A DNA stretch of 64,000 bases from assembly GCF_004366355.1 (NCBI RefSeq), contig NZ_SODV01000001.1, positions 3,038,001 through 3,102,000 on the forward strand. The letters are read 5' to 3'. The position numbers were made by a program, and so were the translations under genes. Position 1 is the stretch's first letter. Each line of letters opens with the position of its first letter. The DNA comes from Dinghuibacter silviterrae. Lineage in GTDB: Bacteria; Bacteroidota; Bacteroidia; Chitinophagales; Chitinophagaceae. Shown here piece by piece: positions 51,046 through 62,779 of the stretch. Below the pieces are notes generated by a model, which saw only the letters and a program-made list of their open reading frames with translations, was not told the origin of the DNA and searched no databases.

Positions 51046-51283
51046 ATCGCTAATGATGGGCCTTCGGCCGGGGCGCCTGTGGCGCCCCATGGGATACGGT
51101 CCGTAAAGGACGGTTTGTAATCGGAATGTAAAACTTATCCAAAGTGTTTAACCGTATTGTTAAAGTGTTATAATTTTACATCTGAATTCATCCCGCCAAC
51201 TACGCCCTCTTCTGGCCCCGACGTTTAGGATCCCAGCCACCAGTCGACGCACTTTTTCCAAACACAAATTCAAAAGATTGGTT

Positions 51284-52333
51284 ATGAAACAGTTCTACCT
51301 CATTTTGGGGTTGCTGGCGGGAATCGTATGGCCTCACCAAAACGCACAGGCACAAGACGCCAAAACAACCTCCCCCGTATTAAGAATTTACGAAGACGAC
51401 GACTTCTTTAACATCCGCGGCATTGGTACCGACGAAGGGTACACCAACGGCTCCCGGATCGACTACTTCTATGCCAAACGCCACCGGGACCGGCTGGCGG
51501 ACCGCTGGCTGATGCCCTCGGCGGGCAGGGGCAGTGTCAATACATACGAATGGGGCATCATGGAGGTCATGTACACCCCGAACAACCTGAAGATCAAGGA
51601 CTATATGCCCAACAATTACCCGTATTCGGGTGCCCTTTTCCTGGTCCACGACAAACTCTCGTATAACCCGGTGACCAAACTGAGCTTCCAGACCGAACTG
51701 GTGATGGGCGTCATGGGGCCCATCGCGGCGGCAGGCCCCATCCAGTCCTGGTTCCACGGACTGATCCACTACCAGAAGCCGATGGGTTGGAACAACCAGT
51801 TGCCCAACGACCTGTTGCTCAACGAAGACCTGACGGTGGAAAAGGAGATCCTGCATGTCGGCCGTGGGCTGGAATGGTTTGCGGGCACCACCGGTTATTT
51901 TGGGACCATGCTGGACGGAGGCGCCGTGTACAGCACCGTGAGGGTAGGGTGGATGAACCCCTATTTTGACGGGTGGGCAGCCCAGTTTCAGGGCAAAAAA
52001 CCCCGCAAAATGGACGTTTGGGCAGGCCCGAGACATGGAGCGCCCCGCCGGGCCCAGTTTTACATTTTTGGCTCGCCCCGGGCGGAATGGACCGCGTATA
52101 ACGCGTTGCTGGAAGGGGGTGTTTTATCTAAAACATTGAATCACAATGATGTCGCAAAGATCGATGGGTACGCGGACAACCTCAAAAGGGGCGTGGCGGA
52201 AATCGACTACGGCTGGGTGATCGTCTATAGAGGCATCACCGCCAGCTACACCCAAAAGACCGCCAGCGCAACGATGAAAGGAATGGGGATGCACGAAGTT
52301 GGAAATCTAGCTTTTTTATTTACCTTGCATTAA
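51284..52333 (+). CDS. Lipid A deacylase LpxR-family outer-membrane protein
   Basis: A 349-residue protein with a signal peptide (FYLILGLLAGIVWPHQNAQA) and an LpxR/DUF2219-type barrel. Diagnostic parts are YEDDDFFNIRGIGTDEGYTNG near the start (with conserved Asn, Asp and Gly), YTPNNLKIKDYMPNNYPYSG, and the paired HGLIHYQKPMGWNNQLPND. LpxR of Salmonella removes the 3'-acyloxyacyl group of lipid A; the likely His/Asn active-site residues are within these strands. The last strands end in LAFLFTLH. It lies upstream of two regulators and the sphingolipid cluster. Confidence 0.85.
   Translation: MKQFYLILGLLAGIVWPHQNAQAQDAKTTSPVLRIYEDDDFFNIRGIGTDEGYTNGSRIDYFYAKRHRDRLADRWLMPSAGRGSVNTYEWGIMEVMYTPNNLKIKDYMPNNYPYSGALFLVHDKLSYNPVTKLSFQTELVMGVMGPIAAAGPIQSWFHGLIHYQKPMGWNNQLPNDLLLNEDLTVEKEILHVGRGLEWFAGTTGYFGTMLDGGAVYSTVRVGWMNPYFDGWAAQFQGKKPRKMDVWAGPRHGAPRRAQFYIFGSPRAEWTAYNALLEGGVLSKTLNHNDVAKIDGYADNLKRGVAEIDYGWVIVYRGITASYTQKTASATMKGMGMHEVGNLAFLFTLH
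52321..52328 (+). promoter_or_regulatory. -7 element of the TetR gene
   Basis: TACCTTGC inside the last codons of the LpxR gene; the TetR ATG is 40 nt downstream, after AAAGGAGG. Confidence 0.4.
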
Positions 52334-52368
52334 CAAGTTGGTTAAACATATCTGCTAAAGGAGGGACC

Positions 52369-52974
52369 ATGGACCAGAATACCGAGGACATCATCCGGGC
52401 CTCCGCCCGGAAAGTATTCACCGAAAAGGGATTTTCGGGGACGCGCATGCAGGACATTGCGGACAAGGCCGGGATCAACCGGGCCTTGTTGCATTACTAT
52501 TTCCGGTCCAAGGAAAAGTTGTTCGAGGTGATTTTTGACGAAGCCTTCAACCGGTTCCTGACGACCGTACAACCCATCATGGTGGCGGACATCCCCCTGT
52601 TTGAGAAGATCGAACAACTGGTCGAGGCGGAAATATCGCTTTGCGAGGCCAACCCCTGCAACGCGATGTTCATCATGCACGAGATGATGCAGAACCCGGC
52701 CATCATGGAGCGGCGCAACGTGGGGAAGCTGTATAAAGTTTTCCTCGATAACTTTTCGGCGGCCCTTCAGGAAGAACACAAGGCGGGGCATGTCGTCAAA
52801 ATCGACGCGGAACAACTGTTCCTGCACATCATTTCGCTCATCCTTTTCCCGTTTATCGGTAAGGCCTACCTGCAAAAAGCGTTTGACATGGACGAGGAAG
52901 GATATTGGAAAATGATCCAGCGGCGCAAAAAAGAGGTGGCGCGGTTTGTGATCAATGCGATAAAAGTGTGTTAA
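52369..52974 (+). CDS. TetR/AcrR-family regulator
   Basis: A 201-residue regulator. The N-terminal helix-turn-helix reads IIRASARKVFTEKGFSGTRM followed by QDIADKAGINRALLHYYFRS; the C-terminal half is a helical ligand-binding domain. A strong ribosome-binding site (AAAGGAGGGACC) precedes the ATG. It may control the neighbouring LpxR gene or the sphingolipid genes; the ligand might be a lipid, by analogy with other TetR regulators beside lipid genes. Confidence 0.9.
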   Translation: MDQNTEDIIRASARKVFTEKGFSGTRMQDIADKAGINRALLHYYFRSKEKLFEVIFDEAFNRFLTTVQPIMVADIPLFEKIEQLVEAEISLCEANPCNAMFIMHEMMQNPAIMERRNVGKLYKVFLDNFSAALQEEHKAGHVVKIDAEQLFLHIISLILFPFIGKAYLQKAFDMDEEGYWKMIQRRKKEVARFVINAIKVC

Positions 52975-52981
52975 TTTTCTG

Positions 52982-52989
52982 TAACTTGT
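52982..52989 (+). promoter_or_regulatory. -7 element of the AraC-type gene
   Basis: TAACTTGT, 9 nt before the ATG at 52999. Confidence 0.35.
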
Positions 52990-52998
52990 AGTGTGAAT

Positions 52999-53745
52999 AT
53001 GCTGAGTATAGAACAGGCTATTGCGGACTTCGAGGGCCAGTGGAAAGAGAAGGCCCGCAATGACTATTTTGCCGTTTTTCTCACGAAAAATACGCTGACG
53101 ATCGCATCCCCCCGGACGGTCCGGGACCTGACTCATGTCGGTACGGACGCCTCGGCGGCGGGGATCGTCTTTACCCGTCAATACCTGGCGCGTATCGGTG
53201 TGCTGGAGGAACAAATACCCGCGTTTGATTTTCCCCCGCACCTGATGTTGGAGCAACAGGAAGCGGATGCGCTGGCATCCCTGTTGCACCTGTTGAAGCA
53301 CAAAAGCCAGGAACAAAAGGACAAGCCTTACACCGATGAAGTGATCCGGCATCACTTCCTGGCGTTTTTGTACGAGCTGGCGTCGCTTTGCCGCGTACGC
53401 ACGGGCAGGAAGATGAAAAGAACCAGGAAGGAAGAGCTGCACGTGCGTTTTCATCACTTGCTGAACGACCACGTCAGGGAGGAGCGGAGCGTCCGGTTTT
53501 ATGCCGCAAAACTTTTCGTCACCCCCAAATACCTGACCGAAACGGTCAAGGAAGTGTCGGGCAAAACGGCAGGGGAACTGATCGACGAGATGGTGATGCG
53601 CGAGGCCAAACGCCTGTTGGGCGACCCGGCGTTGTCGGTCAACGACATTGCGGGGGAGCTGCACTTCAGCGACCAGTTTTTTTTCCGTAAATTTTTCAAG
53701 AGACACGAGGGGCTCACGCCATCGGAGTTCAGGAGAGCGATATAG
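52999..53745 (+). CDS. AraC-type helix-turn-helix regulator
   Basis: A 248-residue protein. The N-terminal ~140 residues are a cupin-like sensor region without a close match I can name. The C-terminal domain is AraC-type: FYAAKLFVTPKYLTETVKEV and DPALSVNDIAGELHFSDQFF followed by FRKFFKRHEGLTPSEFR. It lies directly upstream of the serine palmitoyltransferase gene and is a candidate regulator of it. A GTG six bases upstream is in frame but closer to the promoter. Confidence 0.88.
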   Translation: MLSIEQAIADFEGQWKEKARNDYFAVFLTKNTLTIASPRTVRDLTHVGTDASAAGIVFTRQYLARIGVLEEQIPAFDFPPHLMLEQQEADALASLLHLLKHKSQEQKDKPYTDEVIRHHFLAFLYELASLCRVRTGRKMKRTRKEELHVRFHHLLNDHVREERSVRFYAAKLFVTPKYLTETVKEVSGKTAGELIDEMVMREAKRLLGDPALSVNDIAGELHFSDQFFFRKFFKRHEGLTPSEFRRAI

Positions 53746-56239
<2,494 letters not shown>

Positions 56240-56243
<4 letters not shown>

Positions 56244-57220
56244 AAGTACTGATCACGGGCGCCAGTGGGTTTGTAGGATACCATTTGATTGAATCGGCGC
56301 TCGCCCGGGGACTCGACGTCACCGCGGGGATCAGGCAAAGTAGTCAGGTCGGTCATTTGTCTGGTTTGGCGATCCGGTACGCCACCCTGGACCTGGCCCG
56401 AAAGGATCAGCTGGCCGAAGAACTGGACAAAGGAGGCTACGATTTTATCATCCATGCGGCGGGGGCCACCAAGGCGCCCACGCAGGAAGCCTACGACGCC
56501 GCCAACGCGGCGTCCACGGAAAACCTGGCGGAAGCGGCCCGGACCGCGCTGCCGAACTTGAAAAAACTGGTCTTTCTTTCCAGCCTTGCGGCCATAGGGC
56601 CGCTGGGCAACCGGGAGGAAGCCATTACAGAAGATACCCAACCCAACCCAGTTACTGCCTACGGCAGGAGCAAACTCCTCGCCGAGCGCAGATTGGCCAT
56701 TCAACCCCTACCATGGCTGGTACTACGGCCGACGGCCGTCTACGGACCCCGTGACAAGGACATCTTTATCCTCCTGCGTCTGATCCGCAGGGGATGGGAG
56801 CCCTACATCGGGAAAGCCCCGCAGCGTCTCAGCTTCGTCTATGTCAAAGACTTGTCGGACCTCGCCGTGCACGCGCTCTTTACCGAGCATACGCACCGGT
56901 TCTACAACGTCACCGACGGACGCGCTTATGACCGCTACGAGCTTGCCGGGATCGTCAAGGCCTATTTCCACCGCCGCACCCTGAAGTTCTTTGTCCCCGT
57001 GCCTCTTGTCAAAATCATTGCCACCGGCTTGGAGCGCGTGTATGAGCGGAGACACAAGTCCCCCGCCCTGAACCGCGAAAAGCTACAGGAGCTGACTGCC
57101 CCCAATTGGGTGTGCAGGATCGACTCCGCCCGGCGCGAGCTGGGTTTCTGGCCGGACTATGACCTCAAGAACGGGCTCGAAGAGACCTTAGAGTGGTACC
57201 TAAGAAACGGCTGGCTGTAA
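56240..57220 (+). CDS. NAD(P)-dependent epimerase/reductase, candidate ceramide reductase
   Basis: A 326-residue extended short-chain dehydrogenase. Seen: GASGFVG nucleotide motif (7-13), FLSSLAAIGP, the catalytic Y141-x3-K145 in AYGRSK, and LRPTAVYGPRDKD. In Caulobacter and Bacteroides a protein of this family (CerR) reduces the 3-keto group of the sphingoid intermediate; the location after spt and the GNAT-like gene (4-bp overlap) supports that role. Another sugar-nucleotide epimerase function is possible. Confidence 0.8.
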
Positions 57221-57252
57221 TTAGATCTGTCATTAACGTTTAAAAGCACTAT

Positions 57253-58617
57253 ATGAGTAATCTCAATGGTAAGGCCGGGGTGTCTCCGGCCCGTGGTAAA
57301 CTGGGCATCCTCATCCCGGGTCTTGGCGCCGTCGCCACGACCCTGATCGCCGGCGTGGCCGCTGTTCGCAAAGGAGCCCCTTCGGGCCCGGACGGCAAGC
57401 CGAGTCAACCTTTCGGGTCTTTGACCCAGATGGGGCACATCCGTCTCGGGAAAAGAACGGACAACCGCTACCCGAAAATAAAGGACTTCGTCCCCCTGGC
57501 CGACCTGAACGACATTGTCTTCGGCGGCTGGGACCTTTATGAGGACAACGTCTACGAGGCGGCCAGCAAGGCCAGGGTGTTGGAGCAGCCCTTGCTCGAC
57601 TCCGTAAAGGACGAGCTGGAAGCCATCCAGCCCATGAAGGCGGTGTTTGACCGGAGCTATGTCACCAACCTGGATGGTAAAAACGTAAAGACGGGCGCCT
57701 CCAAATGGGACCTGGCCCAACAGGTGATCGCCGACATCGAAGCGTTCCGCAAAGCCACGGGCGTCGACCGTCTGGTGGTCCTGTGGTGTGGTTCGACGGA
57801 AAAGTATATCGAGGCCGTGGATGTCCACCAAACCATCGAAAGCTTCGAGCAGGGGCTTCGCGAGAACCATTCGCTCATCGCGCCCAGCATGATCTATGCT
57901 TACGCGGCGGTGTCCCAGGGGATCCCCTTTGTCAACGGGGCGCCCAACCTGACCTGTGACATCCCCGCCATGGTGGCCCTCGCCAAAAAGACCGAGACAC
58001 CCATCGCGGGCAAGGACTTCAAGACGGGACAAACCCTGATGAAGACGATCCTCGCCCCCGGTCTCCAGGCCCGGGCGCTCGGGGTACGGGGCTGGTTCTC
58101 CACCAACATCCTCGGCAACCGCGACGGGTATGTCCTCGACCACCCGGACAACTTCCGCACCAAGGAAGTCTCCAAGCTGGGTGTCCTCGAAGACATCCTG
58201 AGACCCGACCTGCACCCGGAGCTGTACGGTGACCTGTACCACAAGATCCGGATCAACTATTATCCTCCGCACGGCGACAACAAGGAAAGCTGGGACAACA
58301 TCGACATCTTCGGATGGCTGGGGTATACCATGCAGATCAAGATCAACTTTCTCTGCCGGGACTCCATCTTAGCCGCCCCGGTGGCGCTGGACCTCGCCCT
58401 GTTCTCCGACCTCGCCAAGCGCGCGGGTATGTACGGCATCCAGGAATGGCTGTCGTTCTACCTGAAGTCTCCCCAGACCGCACCGGGGCTGCACCCGGAC
58501 AACGATATCTTCAGGCAGCTCATCAAGCTGCAGAATACCCTGAGGCATATCATGGGTGAGGATCTGATCACCCACCTGGGTTTGGATTATTACCAGGAGC
58601 TGGCCGAAATTTTATGA
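57253..58617 (+). CDS. myo-Inositol-1-phosphate synthase
   Basis: A 454-residue NAD-dependent enzyme that converts glucose-6-phosphate to inositol-3-phosphate. Seen: the glycine-rich GILIPGLGAVATTLIAGV, GGWDLYEDNVYEAASKA, VVLWCGSTEKYIEAVDVHQT, FVNGAPNLTCDIPAMVALA, GQTLMKTILAPGLQARALGV, GWFSTNILGNRDGYVLD, and the catalytic lysine neighbourhood KIRINYYPPHGDNKESWDN. Length fits the prokaryotic form. Its presence in a sphingolipid cluster points to inositol phospho-lipids. 4-bp overlap with the next gene. Confidence 0.94.
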   Translation: MSNLNGKAGVSPARGKLGILIPGLGAVATTLIAGVAAVRKGAPSGPDGKPSQPFGSLTQMGHIRLGKRTDNRYPKIKDFVPLADLNDIVFGGWDLYEDNVYEAASKARVLEQPLLDSVKDELEAIQPMKAVFDRSYVTNLDGKNVKTGASKWDLAQQVIADIEAFRKATGVDRLVVLWCGSTEKYIEAVDVHQTIESFEQGLRENHSLIAPSMIYAYAAVSQGIPFVNGAPNLTCDIPAMVALAKKTETPIAGKDFKTGQTLMKTILAPGLQARALGVRGWFSTNILGNRDGYVLDHPDNFRTKEVSKLGVLEDILRPDLHPELYGDLYHKIRINYYPPHGDNKESWDNIDIFGWLGYTMQIKINFLCRDSILAAPVALDLALFSDLAKRAGMYGIQEWLSFYLKSPQTAPGLHPDNDIFRQLIKLQNTLRHIMGEDLITHLGLDYYQELAEIL

Positions 58618-59090
58618 GCCGCCGGCTCCGGGCGCAAAAATTTGTCGCCTCCGTAGGCGGCCTTGGATATATTCTGAAAAAAGGAGGCGCGACCCTGGCC
58701 GCTGCCGTGGCCGCCCTCCTTTTATATGGTTTTTCGCTTACCCCCGCGGGTGCCGCGGTTTCCTTTCGATGGCTCTGGTTGCCCCTGTTCACGCTTGCGC
58801 TCACTTTCTTAGGCATCTGGTCCGGGAACGGGGTCGAGGCGGTATGGGGCGAGGACAGTCCGAAAGCAGTCCTGGACGAGGTGGTGGGGATGTATGTAGC
58901 GGTGTTGTTCCACCCCCTAGGGTGGAAAACCATCCTGCCGGGTTTTGTGCTTTTCCGGGTGTTGGACATCTGGAAGCCGCTGGGGATCCGGAAGACGGAG
59001 GCGCTGCCCGGGGGATGGGGGGTGATGGTGGATGATATAGTGGCGGGGATTTACGCAAACGTGGTGTTGAGTTTATGTTTACTTATATAA
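58614..59090 (+). CDS. PgpA-like lipid phosphatase (candidate phosphatidylinositol-phosphate phosphatase)
   Basis: A 158-residue membrane phosphatase of the phosphatidylglycerophosphatase A family: GIWSGNGVEAVWGEDSPKAV, VLDEVVGMYVAV, FRVLDIWKPLGIRK and GGWGVMVDDIVAGIYANV. In Bacteroides inositol-lipid clusters a PgpA-like enzyme dephosphorylates phosphatidylinositol phosphate; the same role fits here between the inositol-phosphate synthase and the CDP-alcohol phosphatidyltransferase. General phosphatidylglycerophosphatase activity cannot be excluded. It overlaps the next gene by 16 bp. Confidence 0.88.
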   Translation: MSRRLRAQKFVASVGGLGYILKKGGATLAAAVAALLLYGFSLTPAGAAVSFRWLWLPLFTLALTFLGIWSGNGVEAVWGEDSPKAVLDEVVGMYVAVLFHPLGWKTILPGFVLFRVLDIWKPLGIRKTEALPGGWGVMVDDIVAGIYANVVLSLCLLI

Positions 59091-59458
59091 AAGCAAATAT
59101 GGCGGCCATCGCGGCGTCGCTGGTGGACTTTCTGGTCTTCGGCCTCCTGGTGCATACCGGGTGGATGAAGGTAGGGCCGGCCACCGCCACGGGCATGGTC
59201 TGCGGGGGCATCCTGGCCTTTGTGATGGGCCGGACCTGGGTGTTTGACGCCCGGCAGGGTGCGGCCCTGGGGCAAGGGATCCGGTACGGCCTGGTGTGGA
59301 TAGGAAACATCGTCCTGAGCACCCTTTTGGTCAAGGCTTTGGCTGTGCATGTACATTATATGGTTGCACGGGTGGGCGTGTCCGTTGTGATGGGGCTGAC
59401 GTACAGCTACTTTATGCAACGGTGGTTCGTGTTCCCACACGGAGCGACAAAACGATAG
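59075..59458 (+). CDS. GtrA-family membrane protein
   Basis: A 127-residue protein with four hydrophobic helices and the GtrA layout: FIKAN-like start (FTYIKANMAAIAASLVDFLV), a GxxxxFxxGRxWVF segment (GGILAFVMGRTWVF) and a last helix ending in SYFMQRWFVF. GtrA proteins are thought to flip or help attach polyprenyl-linked sugars. Inside this cluster it may help move or decorate an inositol or sphingolipid; this is inference. Confidence 0.85.
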   Translation: MFTYIKANMAAIAASLVDFLVFGLLVHTGWMKVGPATATGMVCGGILAFVMGRTWVFDARQGAALGQGIRYGLVWIGNIVLSTLLVKALAVHVHYMVARVGVSVVMGLTYSYFMQRWFVFPHGATKR

Positions 59459-59462
59459 AAGA

Positions 59463-62021
59463 ATGAAGTATTGGAGACGAATCATAAGACTGGCCGCCGG
59501 CATCCTCTGGACCTCGATCACTTCCGGACCGGAGGTCTTTGCCCAGACGGTGGTCCGGGGCGATATAAAAGACGCCTCCACGGGACAGCCCGTAGAGGAT
59601 GTGAGCGTGTATTTCAAAGGCGGGAACGGGGTTCTGTCCAAAACGGACGGCACTTTTGTCCTGACCACCGCCAATACAAAACTGGCGACGGTACAGTTTT
59701 CCCACGTCGGGTATACCACGGTGACCCGGACGATCGCCCCGGGCAAGGACCAGACGGTCAGCGTCCAACTGGCTTTGGCAGGGCAATTGCAGAATATCGT
59801 GATTACGGCAAGGGGCAAAGGGAAATACCGCAACAAGGGGAACCCCGCCGTGGAGCTGATCCGCAAGGTGATCGACCACAAGGCGGTCAACAGGGTGGGG
59901 TCCTACCAATACCTGCAATACCAGGAATACGAAAAGATGGAGTGCTCGCTGACCAAACAGCCGGAGAAACTCATGAACAGCAAATTGTTCAAGAATTTCA
60001 AGTTCATGTTCGAGAACCGGGACACGACCATCCTTCCGGGCAAGGCCCTTTTGCCCATCTACCTGGAGGAAACCGCCTATCAGCGGTATTTCCGGAAGGA
60101 CCCCGGGAAAGAGAAAAGCTATGTTCTGTCGAAGCGGGAAGTGAATTACGGGGAATACCTGGATATGCGGGGGATCAAAAACTACCTGAACCGGTTGTAC
60201 ATGCCCGTGGATGTGTATGACAACAATATTGCGCTGTTGTCTACCCAGTTTATGAGCCCCATTGCCGACCTCGCGCCCACCTTTTACCTGTTTTATATAC
60301 AGGACACGACCGAGGTGGACGGGATCAGGCTGGTGCGGATGAACTTTTATCCCCGCAACCCCAACGACCTGCTGTTCAAAGGGACCCTTTGGATCACCCT
60401 GGACGGGCAGTACGCCATACAGAAGGTGGACTTTGGCGTGAGCAAGTACGCCAACCTCAACTGGGCGAGGGATGTCCATATCCGGCAAAACTTTGAGCGC
60501 GGGACAGACCAGCGCTACCACATCAAGTACAGCGAGATCCTCGCCGAGTTTTCGCTGCTGAAAAGCTCCTCCGGGGGGATCATGGGCGAGCGCGCGGTGA
60601 CCTACTCGAACTATGTCATCAATCAGCCCGCCCCGGACAGCGTCTACAAAGGTCCTTCCGAGGTGGTCCTGGCCGCGGCGCCCGCACAGACGGACAGCGT
60701 CCTGTACGCGGCCCGGGGGAAGGCGTTGTCGCCGGTCGAGGCCAGGATCTACACCAACATCGACAGCCTTCAGAACATGAAGTCCTTTAAACGGACCCTG
60801 GACTATGCCACCCTTCTGCTGGCGGGGTACAAACGCTCCGGTCCCTGGTTCGAGGTGGGGCCCGTCAGCGCCTTTTACAGCTTTAACCCGGTAGAAGGCT
60901 TCCGTTTAAGGTTCGGGGGGCGGTCGCTACCGTCCCTGAGCAAGACGTTTTATACCGAGACCTACGTGGCCTATGGTTTTAAGGACCAGCAGGTCAAGTA
61001 CTTCCTAAGCGCCACTTACGCCCTGAACCACCGGACGATCTACGACTATCCCTTTAACTATATCCAGGCCAGCTTTCAGCACGATACCAAGATACCGGGC
61101 CAGGACCTGCAGTTCGTACAGGAGGACAACTTCCTGTTGAGCTTCAAACGGGGGGACAACAACAAATGGTTGTATAACGACATCTTCAAGCTCAATTATG
61201 TGCGGGAATTTGGCCGGGGCCTGTCGTACAACTTCGGGTTCAAGTACTGGAAACAGGTACCCGCGGGCGACATCGACTATGAAAAGGTAGAGGCCGTGGA
61301 TTCCATGGACATCCCTTATGTGACCACCGCCGAACTCTCGGCGGACTTCCGCTGGGCGCCCAACGAACAGTTTTACCAGGGCAAGGTCTACCGGATCCCG
61401 ATCTTTAACAAGTATCCTATTTTCGAAATAAAATATTCCCAGGGCATCAAGGGGCTCGCCGGGGGGCAATACAACTACGGGAACCTGTGGGGGAGCGCCT
61501 ATAAACGCTTTTACCTCGGGCAGCTCGGGTACTCCGACGTGACCCTCGAAGGCGGCTATATCCTGGGGAAAATCCCCTTCCCCCTCCTCGACATCCACCG
61601 CGCCAACCAAACCTACGCCTACCAGCTCAACTCGTATAACCTCATGGATTTTATGGAGTTTGTGAGCGACCACTACGGCGCGCTCAACGTCGACCAGAAC
61701 TTCGGGGGCTTCTTTTTTAACAAGATACCCCTCCTCAAAAGGCTGCGGCTCCGGGAAGTGGGCAGCGCCAAGATCCTGTTTGGCGGCATCCGGGACGAAA
61801 ACAACCCCGACAAAACCCCCGGGTTGTTCAAGTTCCCGACCTATGCCACCGGCGATCCCAGCACCTATTCCCTGGACGGCCGGCCCTATATCGAGGTCAG
61901 CGGGGGGATCGGCAACATCTTTAAGGTCGTGCGCGTGGACTATGTCCGCCGCCTGACCTACCTGAGTCATCCCTTCGTCGACCAGTGGGGGATTCGCGTA
62001 CGTACCAAATTTGAATTTTAA
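59463..62021 (+). CDS. DUF5686 outer-membrane protein with regulatory-like N-terminal domain
   Basis: An 852-residue protein. A signal peptide (LAAGILWTSITSGPEVFAQ) is followed by a carboxypeptidase-regulatory-like beta-sandwich (VVRGDIKDASTGQPVEDVSV, about 30-115), then the DUF5686 body (KGKYRNKGNPAVELIRKVID, FLGNY-like strands) and a predicted barrel ending in RVRTKFEF with the C-terminal phenylalanine of outer-membrane proteins. Its function is not known. Being embedded in the lipid cluster, it could export or insert the lipid product. Confidence 0.85.
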   Translation: MKYWRRIIRLAAGILWTSITSGPEVFAQTVVRGDIKDASTGQPVEDVSVYFKGGNGVLSKTDGTFVLTTANTKLATVQFSHVGYTTVTRTIAPGKDQTVSVQLALAGQLQNIVITARGKGKYRNKGNPAVELIRKVIDHKAVNRVGSYQYLQYQEYEKMECSLTKQPEKLMNSKLFKNFKFMFENRDTTILPGKALLPIYLEETAYQRYFRKDPGKEKSYVLSKREVNYGEYLDMRGIKNYLNRLYMPVDVYDNNIALLSTQFMSPIADLAPTFYLFYIQDTTEVDGIRLVRMNFYPRNPNDLLFKGTLWITLDGQYAIQKVDFGVSKYANLNWARDVHIRQNFERGTDQRYHIKYSEILAEFSLLKSSSGGIMGERAVTYSNYVINQPAPDSVYKGPSEVVLAAAPAQTDSVLYAARGKALSPVEARIYTNIDSLQNMKSFKRTLDYATLLLAGYKRSGPWFEVGPVSAFYSFNPVEGFRLRFGGRSLPSLSKTFYTETYVAYGFKDQQVKYFLSATYALNHRTIYDYPFNYIQASFQHDTKIPGQDLQFVQEDNFLLSFKRGDNNKWLYNDIFKLNYVREFGRGLSYNFGFKYWKQVPAGDIDYEKVEAVDSMDIPYVTTAELSADFRWAPNEQFYQGKVYRIPIFNKYPIFEIKYSQGIKGLAGGQYNYGNLWGSAYKRFYLGQLGYSDVTLEGGYILGKIPFPLLDIHRANQTYAYQLNSYNLMDFMEFVSDHYGALNVDQNFGGFFFNKIPLLKRLRLREVGSAKILFGGIRDENNPDKTPGLFKFPTYATGDPSTYSLDGRPYIEVSGGIGNIFKVVRVDYVRRLTYLSHPFVDQWGIRVRTKFEF

Positions 62022-62026
62022 CTTTG
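62019..62026 (+). promoter_or_regulatory. Internal -7 promoter element
   Basis: TAACTTTG, exact TAnnTTTG, formed partly by the DUF5686 stop codon (TAA at 62019-62021) and 6 nt before the next ATG. It would give a leaderless transcript for the last genes of the cluster. Confidence 0.5.
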
Positions 62027-62032
62027 TGCAGC

Positions 62033-62779
62033 ATGGCATACTCAACAACACCTAGCACCCTCCCCGTTTCCCGCCGCCTCGGCGCGCGCGACAGCATCCA
62101 AAAGGGGATTTACGCCGTCATCAACCCCTTTGTCAAAGGGCTGATCCGCATCGGTTTCACCCCCAACGTGGTGACCACCGTCGGGTTTCTTTTGAACATA
62201 GGCGTCGCCGTTATCTTTATCATAGGCGCCGAGGAAGGCAACCGCGGAGACCTCTCCTACGTCGGCTGGGCCGGTGGCCTGGTCCTTTTCGCGGGACTTT
62301 TCGACATGCTCGACGGGCAGGTCGCCCGCCTGGGGAATATGAGCTCCACCTTTGGCGCCCTCTACGACTCCGTACTGGACCGGTACAGCGAGCTCGTCAT
62401 GTTTCTCGGGATCTGTTACTACCTCGTCGCCCACCACTATTTCCTGAGCTCCCTGTTCTCCTTCCTGGCCCTCATCGGGTCCATGATGGTCAGCTACACC
62501 CGCGCCCGGAGCGAGGGTCTCGGCATCCAGAACAAGGGCGGCCTCATGCAGCGCCCCGAGCGCGTCATCCTCGTGGGCCTGTCCGCCATCGCCTGCGGGA
62601 CCACCGCCCACTTTATCGGCGGCGACTACAAATGGTACGTCAGCGGGATCCGCTGGCACCTCTTTGAAACGATGTCCATCTTTACGATACCGCTTACCGT
62701 GATGGCCGTACTGACAAACATTACCGCCATCAAGCGGCTGGTGGCCGCCAAGGCGGCGTTGGAGGAGGCAGGACGATGA
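62033..62779 (+). CDS. CDP-alcohol phosphatidyltransferase (candidate phosphatidylinositol-phosphate synthase)
   Basis: A 248-residue membrane enzyme with the complete CDP-alcohol phosphotransferase signature D-x2-DG-x2-AR-x8-G-x3-D-x3-D: D91, D94-G95, A98-R99, G108, D112 and D116. About six helices. In this context it probably transfers a phosphatidyl (or ceramide-type) group to inositol phosphate or inositol; a phosphatidylserine or phosphatidylglycerophosphate role is also possible. ATG 62033 is chosen because an earlier TTG lies in the promoter. It overlaps the next gene by 4 bp. Confidence 0.9.
   Translation: MAYSTTPSTLPVSRRLGARDSIQKGIYAVINPFVKGLIRIGFTPNVVTTVGFLLNIGVAVIFIIGAEEGNRGDLSYVGWAGGLVLFAGLFDMLDGQVARLGNMSSTFGALYDSVLDRYSELVMFLGICYYLVAHHYFLSSLFSFLALIGSMMVSYTRARSEGLGIQNKGGLMQRPERVILVGLSAIACGTTAHFIGGDYKWYVSGIRWHLFETMSIFTIPLTVMAVLTNITAIKRLVAAKAALEEAGR

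Larger units (their letters stand above)
50971..51283. other. Intergenic region between dnaG and the LpxR-like gene
   Basis: 313 bases without a gene, between divergent genes. The dnaG-side third holds the 16-bp hairpin (51002-51045), a GGGGCGCC/GGCGCCCC hairpin (51070-51088) and a weak GTCC/GGAC one (51099-51111). The LpxR-side part is AT-richer with direct TGTTAAAGTGTTA-like words and probably contains its promoter, which I cannot pinpoint. Confidence 0.6.
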
